Shown here piece after piece: positions 16,752-26,512 of a DNA stretch of 64,000 nt (within the stretch, counting starts at the first letter, position 1; each line of letters opens with the position of its first letter). Made by a program: the position numbers and the translations under genes. The notes under the pieces were generated by a model that saw only the letters and a program-made list of their open reading frames with translations, had not been told where the DNA came from and did not search any database. Source of the stretch: Cognataquiflexum rubidum (GTDB lineage: Bacteria; Bacteroidota; Bacteroidia; Cytophagales; Cyclobacteriaceae); NCBI RefSeq assembly GCF_022538115.1, contig NZ_JAKZAL010000006.1, positions 1 through 64,000 on the forward strand. Reading direction: 5' to 3'.

Positions 16752-18098
16752 ATGCCTAGAGCTAAATCCGATAAAGACCGTAAAATCTTTGTATTGGATA
16801 CTTCGGTGATCCTATACGCACACAACTCCATCATGAACTTCGCTGAGCATGATGTGGTCATCCCGATTACTGTTTTGGAGGAGCTCGATCAGTTCAAAAA
16901 GGGAAATGACACCAAAAACTTTGAGGCCCGCGAATTCATCAGGCTGCTCGACGGGCTGGCCAAAGACAACATGATCCACAACTGGACGCCACTCAACGGG
17001 AAGACCAAAGGATATTTTAGGGTATTGATGAATCCCGACAATAATATCAATGCCAACCTCATCTTTGGTGAAGAAAAAAACGACCACAAAATCCTCAATG
17101 CCGCACTCCATTGTCAGCAAATGGAAAAAGGCAGAAAGGTAATCCTGGTTAGCAAAGACATCAACCTCCGCCTCAAGGCAAAATCTCTTGACATCCACGC
17201 GGAGGATTATGAGACGGGGAAAATCAAAAACCTTTCAGAGCTTGAAAACACCGGAAAATATATCCTTGAAGGGATAGAACCGGACCTTATCAACAGGCTG
17301 TATGAAAACCATTCCGTCGAGGCAAAGTTGGTTTTGGGTACCAAAAAGCGGAAAGCCAACGCCTTCTACATCCTCAAAAGTGAGAAAAACTCTGTGTTGG
17401 CCTACTACAACTCCGAGGATAATATGCTCGAAAGGGTAGATAAGAAACTCGCCTATAACATCAAACCAAAAAATGCCGAGCAGGCTTTTGCTTTGCATGC
17501 GATCTTGAATCCGAGGATCAAACTTGTCTCCATCCAAGGTGTGGCAGGAACAGGGAAAACGCTTTTGGCACTTGCGGGTGCATTGGAGCAAAGAAGGGAT
17601 TACAAGCAGATTTTCCTGGCAAGACCTATTGTTCCCCTGAGCAATAAGGACATCGGCTACCTTCCGGGCGATATCAAATCCAAGCTCAATCCCTATATGG
17701 AACCCCTTTGGGACAACCTGAAGTTTATCCAAAACCAGTTCAAGGAGTCGGATAAGGAGTTTCAAAAAATCACGGAATTGGTAAATCAGGAGAAATTGGT
17801 TATCCAACCTTTGGCCTATATCAGAGGAAGGTCACTTTCCAATATTTTCTTTATCGTGGATGAAGCGCAAAACCTCACACCACATGAAATAAAGACAATC
17901 ATCAGCCGTGCCGGGGAAAATACCAAGATCATTTTTACCGGAGATATCTTCCAGATCGATACACCTTATCTCGACAGTCAGAGTAATGGTTTATCTTATT
18001 TGATAGATCGGGTAAAAGACCATCCATTATATGCCCATATCAAGTTAGAAAAGGGGGAAAGATCGGAATTAGCCAATTTGGCAAATGATCTTCTGTAA
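16752..18098 (+). CDS. PIN-domain / PhoH-family ATPase
   Basis: A 448-residue cytoplasmic protein joining an N-terminal PIN-type nuclease domain (about 10-150, FVLDTSVILYAHNSI and conserved acidic residues) to a PhoH ATPase (about 240-448) with Walker A GVAGTGKTLLAL and Walker B IFFIVDEAQNL. PIN-PhoH proteins are reported as RNA helicase/ribonucleases; the cellular RNA target here is unknown. It is monocistronic, with a clear terminator 20 bases downstream. In some bacteria PhoH2 is paired with an antitoxin PhoAT upstream; none is seen here. Confidence 0.93.
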   Translation: MPRAKSDKDRKIFVLDTSVILYAHNSIMNFAEHDVVIPITVLEELDQFKKGNDTKNFEAREFIRLLDGLAKDNMIHNWTPLNGKTKGYFRVLMNPDNNINANLIFGEEKNDHKILNAALHCQQMEKGRKVILVSKDINLRLKAKSLDIHAEDYETGKIKNLSELENTGKYILEGIEPDLINRLYENHSVEAKLVLGTKKRKANAFYILKSEKNSVLAYYNSEDNMLERVDKKLAYNIKPKNAEQAFALHAILNPRIKLVSIQGVAGTGKTLLALAGALEQRRDYKQIFLARPIVPLSNKDIGYLPGDIKSKLNPYMEPLWDNLKFIQNQFKESDKEFQKITELVNQEKLVIQPLAYIRGRSLSNIFFIVDEAQNLTPHEIKTIISRAGENTKIIFTGDIFQIDTPYLDSQSNGLSYLIDRVKDHPLYAHIKLEKGERSELANLANDLL

Positions 18099-18117
18099 TC
18101 ATTAATGAATTTTTGAT

Positions 18118-18153
18118 AAACCGATAGAATATTTCGAATTCTATCGGTTTTTT
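18118..18153 (+). terminator. Terminator of the PhoH gene
   Basis: Perfect 13-base arms aaaccgatagaat (18118-18130) and attctatcggttt (18138-18150) with a seven-base loop, followed by a T-rich tail. Confidence 0.9.
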
Positions 18154-18391
18154 TATTTTTTAGCGGTTTTTTTTGCAACCAATATTCAACCATTTCGTGT
18201 TATCCAACTGTATCGGAAAAGAAAATGATGTGTTCGCCAGCGTACACCTGAACTGCGCTATAGAATGATTAACCTATTGAAATACAATACTTTATAAAAT
18301 TGGGATCAGAATTTGGCATATGACCAATACCTGTAGCAACGAACACAGGAAAAGAAACAAACCTTACACAGTACAATAAAAATTAAAGAAA

Positions 18392-18748
18392 ATGAAACCA
18401 ACTATTTTAACTCAAAAAACAGTTTGTGCCTTTTTAGGATTAATGATGGCATTGACAATCTTGTGGGCCGCAAAGGCTGAGGCGAAAGTTGATCAAATCA
18501 ACGAGGTAATCCCAATGGAATATAACATAGGATTGGGAGAAGTTCAGGAGAATGTTATCCAAGAATTTGAATTGGATCTTTCTGACCTGAAAGAACTTCC
18601 GACTATCACTATCATCAATAAATACGGTGAGGTGGTTGCGGAATTTTACGGAGACAGAGAAGAAATAAAGAAAAAATTTAAAGAATCTTTTGATAAAGGA
18701 TTATTCGTAACAGCCTCAGGAAGTCGCGAATTTTACCTTGTAAGATAG
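18392..18748 (+). CDS. Small exported protein of unknown function
   Basis: A 118-residue protein. Residues 1-32 form a signal peptide (MMALTILWAAKAEAK, cleavage after AEA). The rest is acidic and hydrophilic, with ELDLSDLKELPTITIINKYGEVVAEFYGD in the middle, a beta-type segment. No family is recognised. It follows a 290-base leader region after PhoH and ends at a bidirectional hairpin shared with the LytTR regulator gene, so it is a single-gene unit. Confidence 0.7.
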   Translation: MKPTILTQKTVCAFLGLMMALTILWAAKAEAKVDQINEVIPMEYNIGLGEVQENVIQEFELDLSDLKELPTITIINKYGEVVAEFYGDREEIKKKFKESFDKGLFVTASGSREFYLVR

Positions 18749-18776
18749 TTTAGTTGATTGTTTGGTTTTTCGAAAA

Positions 18777-18805
18777 AAAAAAGGTGAGTCTTGCTCACCT
18801 TTTTT
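18777..18805. terminator. Bidirectional terminator
   Basis: Arms aaaaaaggtgag (18777-18788) and ctcacctttttt (18794-18805) lie between the convergent small exported protein and LytTR regulator genes, with A- and T-runs for both directions. Confidence 0.9.
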
Positions 18806-18820
18806 AGTTTTACCTGAAGA

Positions 18821-19576
18821 TTAACTTTCAGTAATTGTATTCAACTTCGCAAGGAAGCTGTTGTAGTATTGCCTTCCGACTTGCACCACAGCACCCATTT
18901 TTAGATTGATGTCTTTGGTGTTGAAGCTTTCAATTTGTGCAAGCTGCACGATAAACGACTTTTGGACCCTCAGGAAAAGGTGTGGCGGAAGCTTTTCTTC
19001 CATATCCTTCATGGATTTTCTGATGGTAAAGTTGCGTGCTTTGGTGTAGATGGTGACCATATTGCCATTGGCTTCGACATAGTAGATTTCCTCGTAAGGA
19101 ACTCTTTCATATGCATTGTCTGCCTTGATAAATACGGCGTCTGCTACAAGATAAGGGCTTTCGTCCTTGGCCCTTACAGTGACCGCTTCGGCAGCAGGTT
19201 TTGTCCTTTTGTTGTAAAGAACGATTTCCACTATGGCATGGATATCATTGGTGTTGAAGGGTTTTACTATAAAGCCTGCAGGATTGATTCTTTTGGCTCT
19301 TTCAATGATGGTAGGATCACTGTAAGAAGTCACATAGACCAAAGGGGCGTCCACCATCTGCTTGATGATTTCTCCCAATTCGATACCGTCTTTGTCCCCC
19401 TTGAGTTTGATATCCATAAATACCAAATCAGGTCTGTATTTTTTGACGACTTTAATGGCTTGGTTGGCGGAGTTTGCGATGTCAATGTTGACGTAACCTA
19501 AAAGTTCTAAAATCTCTTCAATGTTTTCGGCTATGTTTACATCATCTTCGACGATCAGAATTCTTTCCTCTTTCAT
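18821..19576 (-). CDS. LytTR-family response regulator
   Basis: A 251-residue regulator: receiver domain residues 1-125 with Asp11/Asp12 and phospho-acceptor Asp55 (VFMDIKL), then a LytTR DNA-binding domain (about 150-245, EEIYYVEANGNMVTIYT and LFLRVQKSFIVQL). It is the third gene after the LytS-like kinase at 20468-21520 in the same direction, 144 bases beyond the second regulator, so a kinase with two LytTR regulators is the likely arrangement. Targets unknown. Confidence 0.92.
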   Translation of the reverse strand: MKEERILIVEDDVNIAENIEEILELLGYVNIDIANSANQAIKVVKKYRPDLVFMDIKLKGDKDGIELGEIIKQMVDAPLVYVTSYSDPTIIERAKRINPAGFIVKPFNTNDIHAIVEIVLYNKRTKPAAEAVTVRAKDESPYLVADAVFIKADNAYERVPYEEIYYVEANGNMVTIYTKARNFTIRKSMKDMEEKLPPHLFLRVQKSFIVQLAQIESFNTKDINLKMGAVVQVGRQYYNSFLAKLNTITES

Positions 19577-19720
19577 ATAGTTTTTTCGGGAAATAATACG
19601 GTATAATTATTATTAAATGGATTTTTGTGTTGGTGAAAATAATATGAGTGACTATTTACAAATTATAGTTTTCACAATCAATATTTATTTCAAATTTTTC
19701 CAATAATCCATTCATCATTT

Positions 19721-20455
19721 TTATAAGCTCATCATATCCTTGAATCTTGCTGCCTGCCTTCTGCTGACCTCTATCCTGTCGCCACCTTTGAGGGTGACTA
19801 CCAATCCGCCGTTGAACCAGGGCTCGATCGCCTCTACCCAACTGAGGTTGATGATATGTTTTCTGCTTGCTCTGAAAAATGATTTTTCACTCAGTCTTTC
19901 ATCCAAAGCATTGAGTGATTTGTGTATCATCGGCTTAAAATTATCAAAATAAACTTTGATGTAATTGCCGTCTGATTCAAAAAGCCTCACATTGGATAAC
20001 TTTACAAACCAGCATCGGTCTCCGTCCTTGACAAATACCTGGTCATCCAAGGTAAGTTTTCTCCCTGCAAAAGCACCTGCTTCTTCTGATTTGTCCTGGT
20101 TTTCATTCAGTTTTTTCAATAAGCGCTCAATGGCTTCGCCTAATCGTTTTGGTTCGATAGGTTTCAATAGATAATCCAGGGCATTGACCTGAAATGCTTT
20201 GATCGCATATTCGTCGTATGCAGTGGTAAATATCACATGGGGTACGTTGTCTAATTCTTCCAATAAATCAAATCCTGTTTTTTCAGGCATCTGGATATCG
20301 AGAAAAACTACATCCGGGGCAAGTGTTTCGATTTTTTCTTTGGCATCATCCACGTTATTGGCTTCGCCGACTATCTCAACTTGGTCATATTGGGAAAGCA
20401 AGTTGATCAGTTCTTTCCTTGCCAGTCTTTCGTCGTCTATTACAAGTGCTCTCAT
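19721..20455 (-). CDS. LytTR-family response regulator
   Basis: A 244-residue regulator: receiver domain with Asp7/Asp8 and phospho-acceptor Asp53 (VVFLDIQMPEKTG), conserved Lys in YLLKPIEP, and a C-terminal LytTR domain (VRLFESDGNYIKVYF, RASRKHIINLSWV). It lies 12 bases after the LytS-like kinase and is its obvious partner. Such AgrA/LytR-like proteins bind promoters as dimers. Confidence 0.95.
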   Translation of the reverse strand: MRALVIDDERLARKELINLLSQYDQVEIVGEANNVDDAKEKIETLAPDVVFLDIQMPEKTGFDLLEELDNVPHVIFTTAYDEYAIKAFQVNALDYLLKPIEPKRLGEAIERLLKKLNENQDKSEEAGAFAGRKLTLDDQVFVKDGDRCWFVKLSNVRLFESDGNYIKVYFDNFKPMIHKSLNALDERLSEKSFFRASRKHIINLSWVEAIEPWFNGGLVVTLKGGDRIEVSRRQAARFKDMMSL

Positions 20456-20467
20456 CTTATTGTATTT

Positions 20468-21520
20468 TTAACCTAATGTAGGGTTTTGTTTTGGAATTTT
20501 TATTTCGGTAATTACAAAATCACTTTCTGAATTGAATATCTTAAATGAGGCTCTGTCGCCATAAATCAGCTTCAACCGCTGTACGGTATTGTTGATGCCA
20601 TGACCTTCTCTTTCTTTTTTTCTGCCTACGCCGTTGCTTTTCAGTTGTCCGCTGTTTTTGACTTGGATGATCAGGTCATCTGTGATTCCCTCTTTGCAAT
20701 TGATTTCGACCAAACCTCCTTTGACCCTGTTTGAAATCCCGTGTTTGATGGCGTTTTCGACGATCGTCTGCAACATCATCGGAGGGATTTTATAATCAAA
20801 AGCCGAAGGTTCGATATTGTATTTGACCTGAAGTCTTTCTTCAAACCGGATGGTCTCCAAGTTAAGGTAATCTTTTACAGTATTGATTTCATTTTCAAAG
20901 TCGATGGTTCGCTTTTTATCCATCATGAGTGAAAATCTGAGAATATTGGACAGTTGGGTGATGGCCAATTTTGCTTTGGCCGGATCTTCGTCCACCAAAG
21001 CCCTTACACTATTGAGTGCATTGAATATAAAATGCGGGTTAAGCTGGCTTTTGAGGTGGTTGAGCTGTATTTCGTTGATTTTTGCCTGGTATTTCAGTGA
21101 TTGGTTATAGCTATCCAAAAAATGGAAAAGGAAATACACCATGCTCCAAAGTGAATAGAAAAGAAAACTGACAAAAATATTGCCCGAGATCAATATCAAC
21201 CTGAATTCAGTTTCCGGATTGAGTGTCCCAAATGCCCAGCTAATGATGATCTGCGCAATGGTATTCAATATACTCAACAAGCCCAAAGTAAGCAGGGTAT
21301 TGGAAAGTAACTTTGGAAATTCAAAATTCAGCCAACCGTATTTTTTGATCGCGTAGCGGAAAGCATGTGTAGATAAAAAGTAAAACGCCGCCAGGGAAGA
21401 GTATGCGCCAATCTGTACAGGAGTGATTCTTCGGTCCAAAGACACAAAGAAAAGGTTGATCAAAGCATATCCTGACCAACCCAAAATCTGAAATAACCAA
21501 TATAATCTCGTCCTATTCAT
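20468..21520 (-). CDS. LytS/YehU-type sensor histidine kinase
   Basis: A 350-residue membrane kinase. Four hydrophobic segments occupy residues about 8-145, followed by the His_kinase motif LKSQLNPHFIFNALNSV (phospho-His near residue 162) and a short HATPase domain with VENAIKHGIS. There is no separate sensor domain, so the membrane part probably senses. It is the first gene of the kinase/LytTR unit. Confidence 0.95.
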   Translation of the reverse strand: MNRTRLYWLFQILGWSGYALINLFFVSLDRRITPVQIGAYSSLAAFYFLSTHAFRYAIKKYGWLNFEFPKLLSNTLLTLGLLSILNTIAQIIISWAFGTLNPETEFRLILISGNIFVSFLFYSLWSMVYFLFHFLDSYNQSLKYQAKINEIQLNHLKSQLNPHFIFNALNSVRALVDEDPAKAKLAITQLSNILRFSLMMDKKRTIDFENEINTVKDYLNLETIRFEERLQVKYNIEPSAFDYKIPPMMLQTIVENAIKHGISNRVKGGLVEINCKEGITDDLIIQVKNSGQLKSNGVGRKKEREGHGINNTVQRLKLIYGDRASFKIFNSESDFVITEIKIPKQNPTLG

Positions 21521-21613
21521 GGCCTTAGATCAAATATAGACATGACCGCTTAATGCATTCATTGTTTTTTATTGATAGGTAAAATCAAGGCCTTTGGAGG
21601 TCATATGCTTCTA

Positions 21614-24469
21614 TCAGTTCAATTCATCCCTCAGAAATTTTGCTGTGAAGCTCTTATTATTCTGTGCGATTTTTTCGGGAGTTCCTTCAGCGATGATGTT
21701 CCCTCCTTTTTCGCCTCCTTCCAAACCAATGTCTACCACGTAGTCTGCCATTTTGATCACATCCATGTTATGCTCAATGATGAGAACGGTATTCCCTTTT
21801 TCCACCAGCCTGTTCAATACCTCCAATAAATGTTCAATGTCTTGAAAATGAAGTCCTGTCGTAGGCTCATCCAAGATGTAGAATGTCTTCCCGGTATCTT
21901 TTTTGGATAGCTCGGTGGCAAGTTTGACCCGCTGTGCTTCCCCGCCCGAAAGTGTGGTCGCATGTTGTCCCAAGGTGATGTATCCAAGTCCGACGTCATT
22001 GAGGGTCTGGATTCGCCTGAGTATTTTTGGCTGGTTTTCAAAAAATTCTACAGCCTGCTCTACAGTCATGTCAAGGACGTCCGAAATGGATTTTCCTTTG
22101 AATCTCACTTCCAAAGTTTCCCTGTTGTACCGCTTGCCTTTACATGTCTCACAAGGAATATGTACATCAGGCAGGAAGTCCATTTCAATCAGCTTCATGC
22201 CTGCACCTTCGCAATCTTCGCATCTTCCTCCTTTGACATTAAAGCTGAACCTTCCGGGTTTGTATCCCCTGATTTTGGACTCGGGTAGTTCTGTAAATAA
22301 GGTTCTGATATCAGAAAATACTCCGGTATAAGTCGCAGGATTGGACCTTGGGGTCCTACCTATTGGAGATTGGTCGACTTCTATGACTTTGTCAAGGTGC
22401 TTCAATCCATCGACTGAATCGTATGCCAAGGGTTCCTTTTTTGAGTTGTAAAAATGTTGGTTCAAAATCGGGAACAAAGTCTCATGGATCAAAGAACTTT
22501 TTCCGCTACCCGAAACTCCCGTGACACAGGACATGGTTCCCAAAGGGATTTTGAGGGTTACATTTTTCAGGTTATTGCCTTTGGCACCTTTCAGTTCAAG
22601 GAAGTTGCCACTTCCTTTCCTTCTTTCGGATGGCACTTTGATGGAAAGCTCCCCGGTGAGGTATTTACCCGTCACGCTTCTAATTTTCAAAAACTCATCC
22701 GGCGTACCTGCCGCTACGATTTGGCCGCCATGTCTCCCTGCGCCGGGTCCGATGTCCACCACATAGTCAGAAAGCAACATCATGTCTTTGTCATGCTCCA
22801 CGACGAGGACAGAGTTACCCAAATCCCGGAGGTCCTGAAGGGCCTTGATCAATTTAACATTGTCCCTTTGGTGAAGCCCGATGCTCGGTTCATCTAAAAT
22901 ATACAAAACACCCACCAATTGGGTGCCGATCTGTGTGGCAAGGCGGATACGCTGTGCTTCTCCTCCTGACAGGGTTCGCAAAGGCCTGTTTAATGAAAGG
23001 TAATCCAATCCTATATCCAAAAGGAATCCGATCCGCTTTCTGATTTCTTTCAAAACCTCCTTGCCGATGATCTGCTGCCTGTCGGACATCCTGCTTTCCA
23101 ATCCCTCAAACCAACTGCCCAAAGCCGTGATATCCATCATGGAAAGCTCGCCGATGTGCTTTTCATCAATCTTGAAATGAAGGGCTTCTTTCTTTAGCCT
23201 GTACCCGTTACAGTCAGGGCAGGTTTTGGAAGTGGTGAATTCATTGACCCAATCCAGGATTTTTTCAGTACCGCCTTCCTGCTGCTTTTGAAGGAAATTT
23301 ACAATTCCTTCAAAAGTGGTATTCCACTCCGTGCCATGGTATTTGACCGATTCTACAGCCACTTCGATTTTGTCCCCATAGAGTAAAATATAAATGACTT
23401 CCTCGGGAAGGTTTTCTATCGGTGTGGTAATGCTGCATTTGTAATGCTTCAGGATGGCTTCCACTTTTTTGAAAATCCATACATCCCGATATTCCCCCAA
23501 GGGGGCGATTCCTCCCCTGCTGATACTCAGGCTCCGGTCGGGAATGATATTTTCGATGGTAATTTCTTCGATGACCCCGAGCCCGTTGCAGGTGGGGCAT
23601 GCCCCATAAGGGCTGTTGAAGGAAAAGCTGTTTGGGGCCGGTTCATCGTAGGACAGTCCTGTGACAGGATCCATCAAGAACTTGGAAAAATGGTGGATAT
23701 CTCCTTTTTCATCCCGGAGCATGATGACGCCTTTGCCATGTTGAAGTCCGGTTTTGAGGGATTGGCTGATGCGGAATCTGTCTTCTTCTTCAGCGACAAT
23801 CCTGTCGATGACGATTTCGATATCATGGATCTTGTATCGGTCCACCTGCATCTTGGGCACCACATCCATGACCACTCCGTCTATTCTGACTTTCGAAAAA
23901 CCCATTTTTCGGATCTGTTCAAAAAGCTCTCGGTAATGTCCTTTTCGACCTTTTACAATCGGGGCAAGGATGTACAGTTTTTGGTTTTTGAATTTGTCAA
24001 ATAACTGCTCGATGATCTGGTCTTCGGTCTGACGGATCATTTTCTGTCCAGTCAGGTAGGAATATGCTTCTCCGGCTCTTGCATAGAGCAATCTCATAAA
24101 ATCATAAATCTCAGTGACCGTGCCTACTGTGGACCTGGGATTTTTAGAAGTCGTTTTTTGCTCAATGGAAATGACTGGCGAAAGCCCGTTTATTTTGTCC
24201 ACGTCCGGTCTCTCCATGCCACCCAGGAAAGAACGGGCGTAAGCAGAGAAGCTTTCCATATACCGCCGCTGTCCCTCCGCATAGATGGTATCAAAGGCGA
24301 GTGAACTCTTACCACTTCCGCTCAATCCGGTAATGACCACTAATTTATTCCTCGGAATATTAATATCGATGTTTTTCAGGTTGTGTTCCCTAGCTCCAAA
24401 AATTTCGATAAATTCTTCTTTTTTCTCTACTGACAGTTCTGACATGGAGGGATTTTGCATTTTATTCAA
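21614..24469 (-). CDS. uvrA: Excinuclease ABC subunit A
   Basis: A 951-residue protein with the full UvrA layout: first Walker A GLSGSGKSSLAFDT (near 48), the signature LSGGEAQRIRLATQIG, second Walker A GVSGSGKSSLIHET (near 650), and zinc-binding CPDC-type and CEDC/CETC clusters. It finds bulky DNA lesions with UvrB in nucleotide excision repair. Length is normal. The ATG at 24469 (MNKMQNPSM) is the furthest upstream; the later Met4 or Met9 are also possible. No SOS-type box is recognised. Confidence 0.98.
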   Translation of the reverse strand: MNKMQNPSMSELSVEKKEEFIEIFGAREHNLKNIDINIPRNKLVVITGLSGSGKSSLAFDTIYAEGQRRYMESFSAYARSFLGGMERPDVDKINGLSPVISIEQKTTSKNPRSTVGTVTEIYDFMRLLYARAGEAYSYLTGQKMIRQTEDQIIEQLFDKFKNQKLYILAPIVKGRKGHYRELFEQIRKMGFSKVRIDGVVMDVVPKMQVDRYKIHDIEIVIDRIVAEEEDRFRISQSLKTGLQHGKGVIMLRDEKGDIHHFSKFLMDPVTGLSYDEPAPNSFSFNSPYGACPTCNGLGVIEEITIENIIPDRSLSISRGGIAPLGEYRDVWIFKKVEAILKHYKCSITTPIENLPEEVIYILLYGDKIEVAVESVKYHGTEWNTTFEGIVNFLQKQQEGGTEKILDWVNEFTTSKTCPDCNGYRLKKEALHFKIDEKHIGELSMMDITALGSWFEGLESRMSDRQQIIGKEVLKEIRKRIGFLLDIGLDYLSLNRPLRTLSGGEAQRIRLATQIGTQLVGVLYILDEPSIGLHQRDNVKLIKALQDLRDLGNSVLVVEHDKDMMLLSDYVVDIGPGAGRHGGQIVAAGTPDEFLKIRSVTGKYLTGELSIKVPSERRKGSGNFLELKGAKGNNLKNVTLKIPLGTMSCVTGVSGSGKSSLIHETLFPILNQHFYNSKKEPLAYDSVDGLKHLDKVIEVDQSPIGRTPRSNPATYTGVFSDIRTLFTELPESKIRGYKPGRFSFNVKGGRCEDCEGAGMKLIEMDFLPDVHIPCETCKGKRYNRETLEVRFKGKSISDVLDMTVEQAVEFFENQPKILRRIQTLNDVGLGYITLGQHATTLSGGEAQRVKLATELSKKDTGKTFYILDEPTTGLHFQDIEHLLEVLNRLVEKGNTVLIIEHNMDVIKMADYVVDIGLEGGEKGGNIIAEGTPEKIAQNNKSFTAKFLRDELN

Positions 24470-24610
24470 GCTCGCAAAAGTACGAATTTATGGGGGGGAT
24501 TCCCAGTTGAATCCTATCGTAAAACCCCGAATACCGGATTATGGTTTACTTAAAAAATATTGGGAACAGGATTTTGTTTCAGAAGCCTAATCATCGCCTT
24601 TTTAATTAAA

Positions 24611-26443
24611 TCAATAACTAGGGATAGTATCATTTTTAACTGCTTTTCTCTCTTCCCTTTGCGTTTTTCTTTCCTGCTTTTTTTCTTCTCTTGCCTCTTT
24701 TTTGGATGATTTTTTATCATCCGTTTGACTGCTCGGGGTTTTGGCAACGGTGCCGTCGGTTTGGCTTTGGGATTTCTTTTTTTCCAATGCTTTCCGCTTC
24801 ATTTCTTCCATACTTTCCCCCGTCAGGGTAGATTTCATTCCAGAGAAAATCAACTTCCACCAATACGCAAACACGGATTTGTGGGTTTCTCTGATGAAAT
24901 AGACATTCCCTTTTTTGACTTCTCCTTTTTTGTTGGGATTGTTGGATTTGATGACAACCTTATTGGCCAAAAATGCTCCGATTTTTCTGAGAATTTGTTC
25001 ATCGGCTTTGTAATCTTTGTTTAGTAATTCCACTTCAAGGTTTTCATACCTGATGATCAGTTCTCCCGAACCATCGTAATCATTGGCTAGAATATTAAAA
25101 TCCATCCTGCTGATGGTGCCGGATTTCAGTCCGATTTTGGCCTCGGGCTCTATCATGGTATTCAATGACCGGAGGTTAATTTTACCCAAGGTACCCTTGA
25201 GGGTAAATTTCCCATCGGGGTTTTCGAGATCAAATCTGACATTGGCGGATAGCGGTCCTTCTCCCATCAGCTTGGCTGTAAGATCCAATTCCAGCGTCCT
25301 GTTTTTTCCTCTCCGTTCCACATAATTGGAGACATTGGTGATGTGGGCATTGATATCAGAGAAAAACAAATAGGCGGACCGGGGTGCCGCATTGTCCGGT
25401 CTTTCTTCGATTTTGATGTAGGAATTATTTAGAAACAGGTGCTCAATATGGAATATTTGTTTGAGATTTTCCATGACTTTGTGGATCATCTGGGGTCGTT
25501 TTTTGAGGTCCTCTTTTTTTCTTTTATCAACAAAAAGTTCCAAATGAAGGCCGTCGGAAATAAGGGTATCCACTTCGACGATTCCCTTTTTGAAATAACT
25601 CCCAAAATTGACCCCGCCCAATTCCATCTTTGCTTTGCTGATGTCAATCCAGCTTTGGCGCTCAGGAAAAAGCGCCGTGTAGGCGTATCGGTCCATTTTA
25701 TTATGCAGGCCGATGTAACCGATGGACATTTTTTTTGTTTTGGTATCAAAGACAATATCCTCCACCAGAGTAGACTGACGAAATTTGTCAAAGTGAAATT
25801 GTGCCTTTTCGATACTTCCATGAATCATCTCCACATCGAAAAGTGATTTGGGGTCCTCAATATCTTCTTTGGTCAGTTTAAATTCCCTGGCATTCACATT
25901 CATATTTACCAAAGAAATTCTCACGGAGTCATACACGTTATTTTTTATTTCTACCGAAAAATCTTTCAATCTGAAGTTTTTGACTTCGATCAGGTCATAG
26001 TCTTTTCCTTTCTTCTGTTTGGGTTTTCTGGGTTCCGAAAAAAGGGAATCCCATGGCGGAGTGGAAGAAATAATGTTGATATTGTCTAATAAGGCCGAGT
26101 CCACCGTAATCGTATTCCGGAATAAAAATGGGAACCATTGGAAACCTGTCAGGTCTATATGGTCCACTGTCAGGTTGACTGCGATCATGTCTTTTCCAAG
26201 ACTTTCCGATGGAGTGACGCGGATATTTTTGATTTTGAGAAAAGTGCCTGAATAGTCATAATTCAACACAATCTCACCAAACGTTACTTCATGTTCCCCA
26301 AAACTGCTAGTCCGAGTAATCATGTTAGAAACCAGCCGGTCAGCATTGCTGTTCAAATACTTATTGATCAGAATTGGTAGGCTTAAAAAAGCTATAAACC
26401 CAATAACTATCAGAACACTCAGAATAATTAACAGTTTTTTCAT
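24611..26443 (-). CDS. AsmA-like membrane-anchored protein, basic tail
   Basis: A 610-residue protein with one N-terminal membrane anchor (residues 5-27, IILSVLIVIGFIAFLSLPILI) and a long beta-rich body resembling AsmA/DUF748 proteins (repeating segments such as LDLTAKLMGEGPLSANVRFD and GTISRMDFNILANDYDG). The last 70 residues are low-complexity, rich in Lys, Glu and Arg (KKEAREEKKQERKTQREE). AsmA-like proteins help move or organise lipids at the envelope; that role is inference. It is followed, in the same direction, by uvrA, and preceded by the transglycosylase. Confidence 0.65.
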   Translation of the reverse strand: MKKLLIILSVLIVIGFIAFLSLPILINKYLNSNADRLVSNMITRTSSFGEHEVTFGEIVLNYDYSGTFLKIKNIRVTPSESLGKDMIAVNLTVDHIDLTGFQWFPFLFRNTITVDSALLDNINIISSTPPWDSLFSEPRKPKQKKGKDYDLIEVKNFRLKDFSVEIKNNVYDSVRISLVNMNVNAREFKLTKEDIEDPKSLFDVEMIHGSIEKAQFHFDKFRQSTLVEDIVFDTKTKKMSIGYIGLHNKMDRYAYTALFPERQSWIDISKAKMELGGVNFGSYFKKGIVEVDTLISDGLHLELFVDKRKKEDLKKRPQMIHKVMENLKQIFHIEHLFLNNSYIKIEERPDNAAPRSAYLFFSDINAHITNVSNYVERRGKNRTLELDLTAKLMGEGPLSANVRFDLENPDGKFTLKGTLGKINLRSLNTMIEPEAKIGLKSGTISRMDFNILANDYDGSGELIIRYENLEVELLNKDYKADEQILRKIGAFLANKVVIKSNNPNKKGEVKKGNVYFIRETHKSVFAYWWKLIFSGMKSTLTGESMEEMKRKALEKKKSQSQTDGTVAKTPSSQTDDKKSSKKEAREEKKQERKTQREERKAVKNDTIPSY

Positions 26444-26512
26444 TTTGGGGGTATAAACTGAGTTAAGTTATTGAAAAATTAACAATCAAATTGAATTTTA
26501 TTTTAAAATAAG

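Noticed and set aside
21614-24469. Antisense open frames over uvrA and other long genes
   Set aside because: They are shadows of strongly coding frames on the other strand and match no family.
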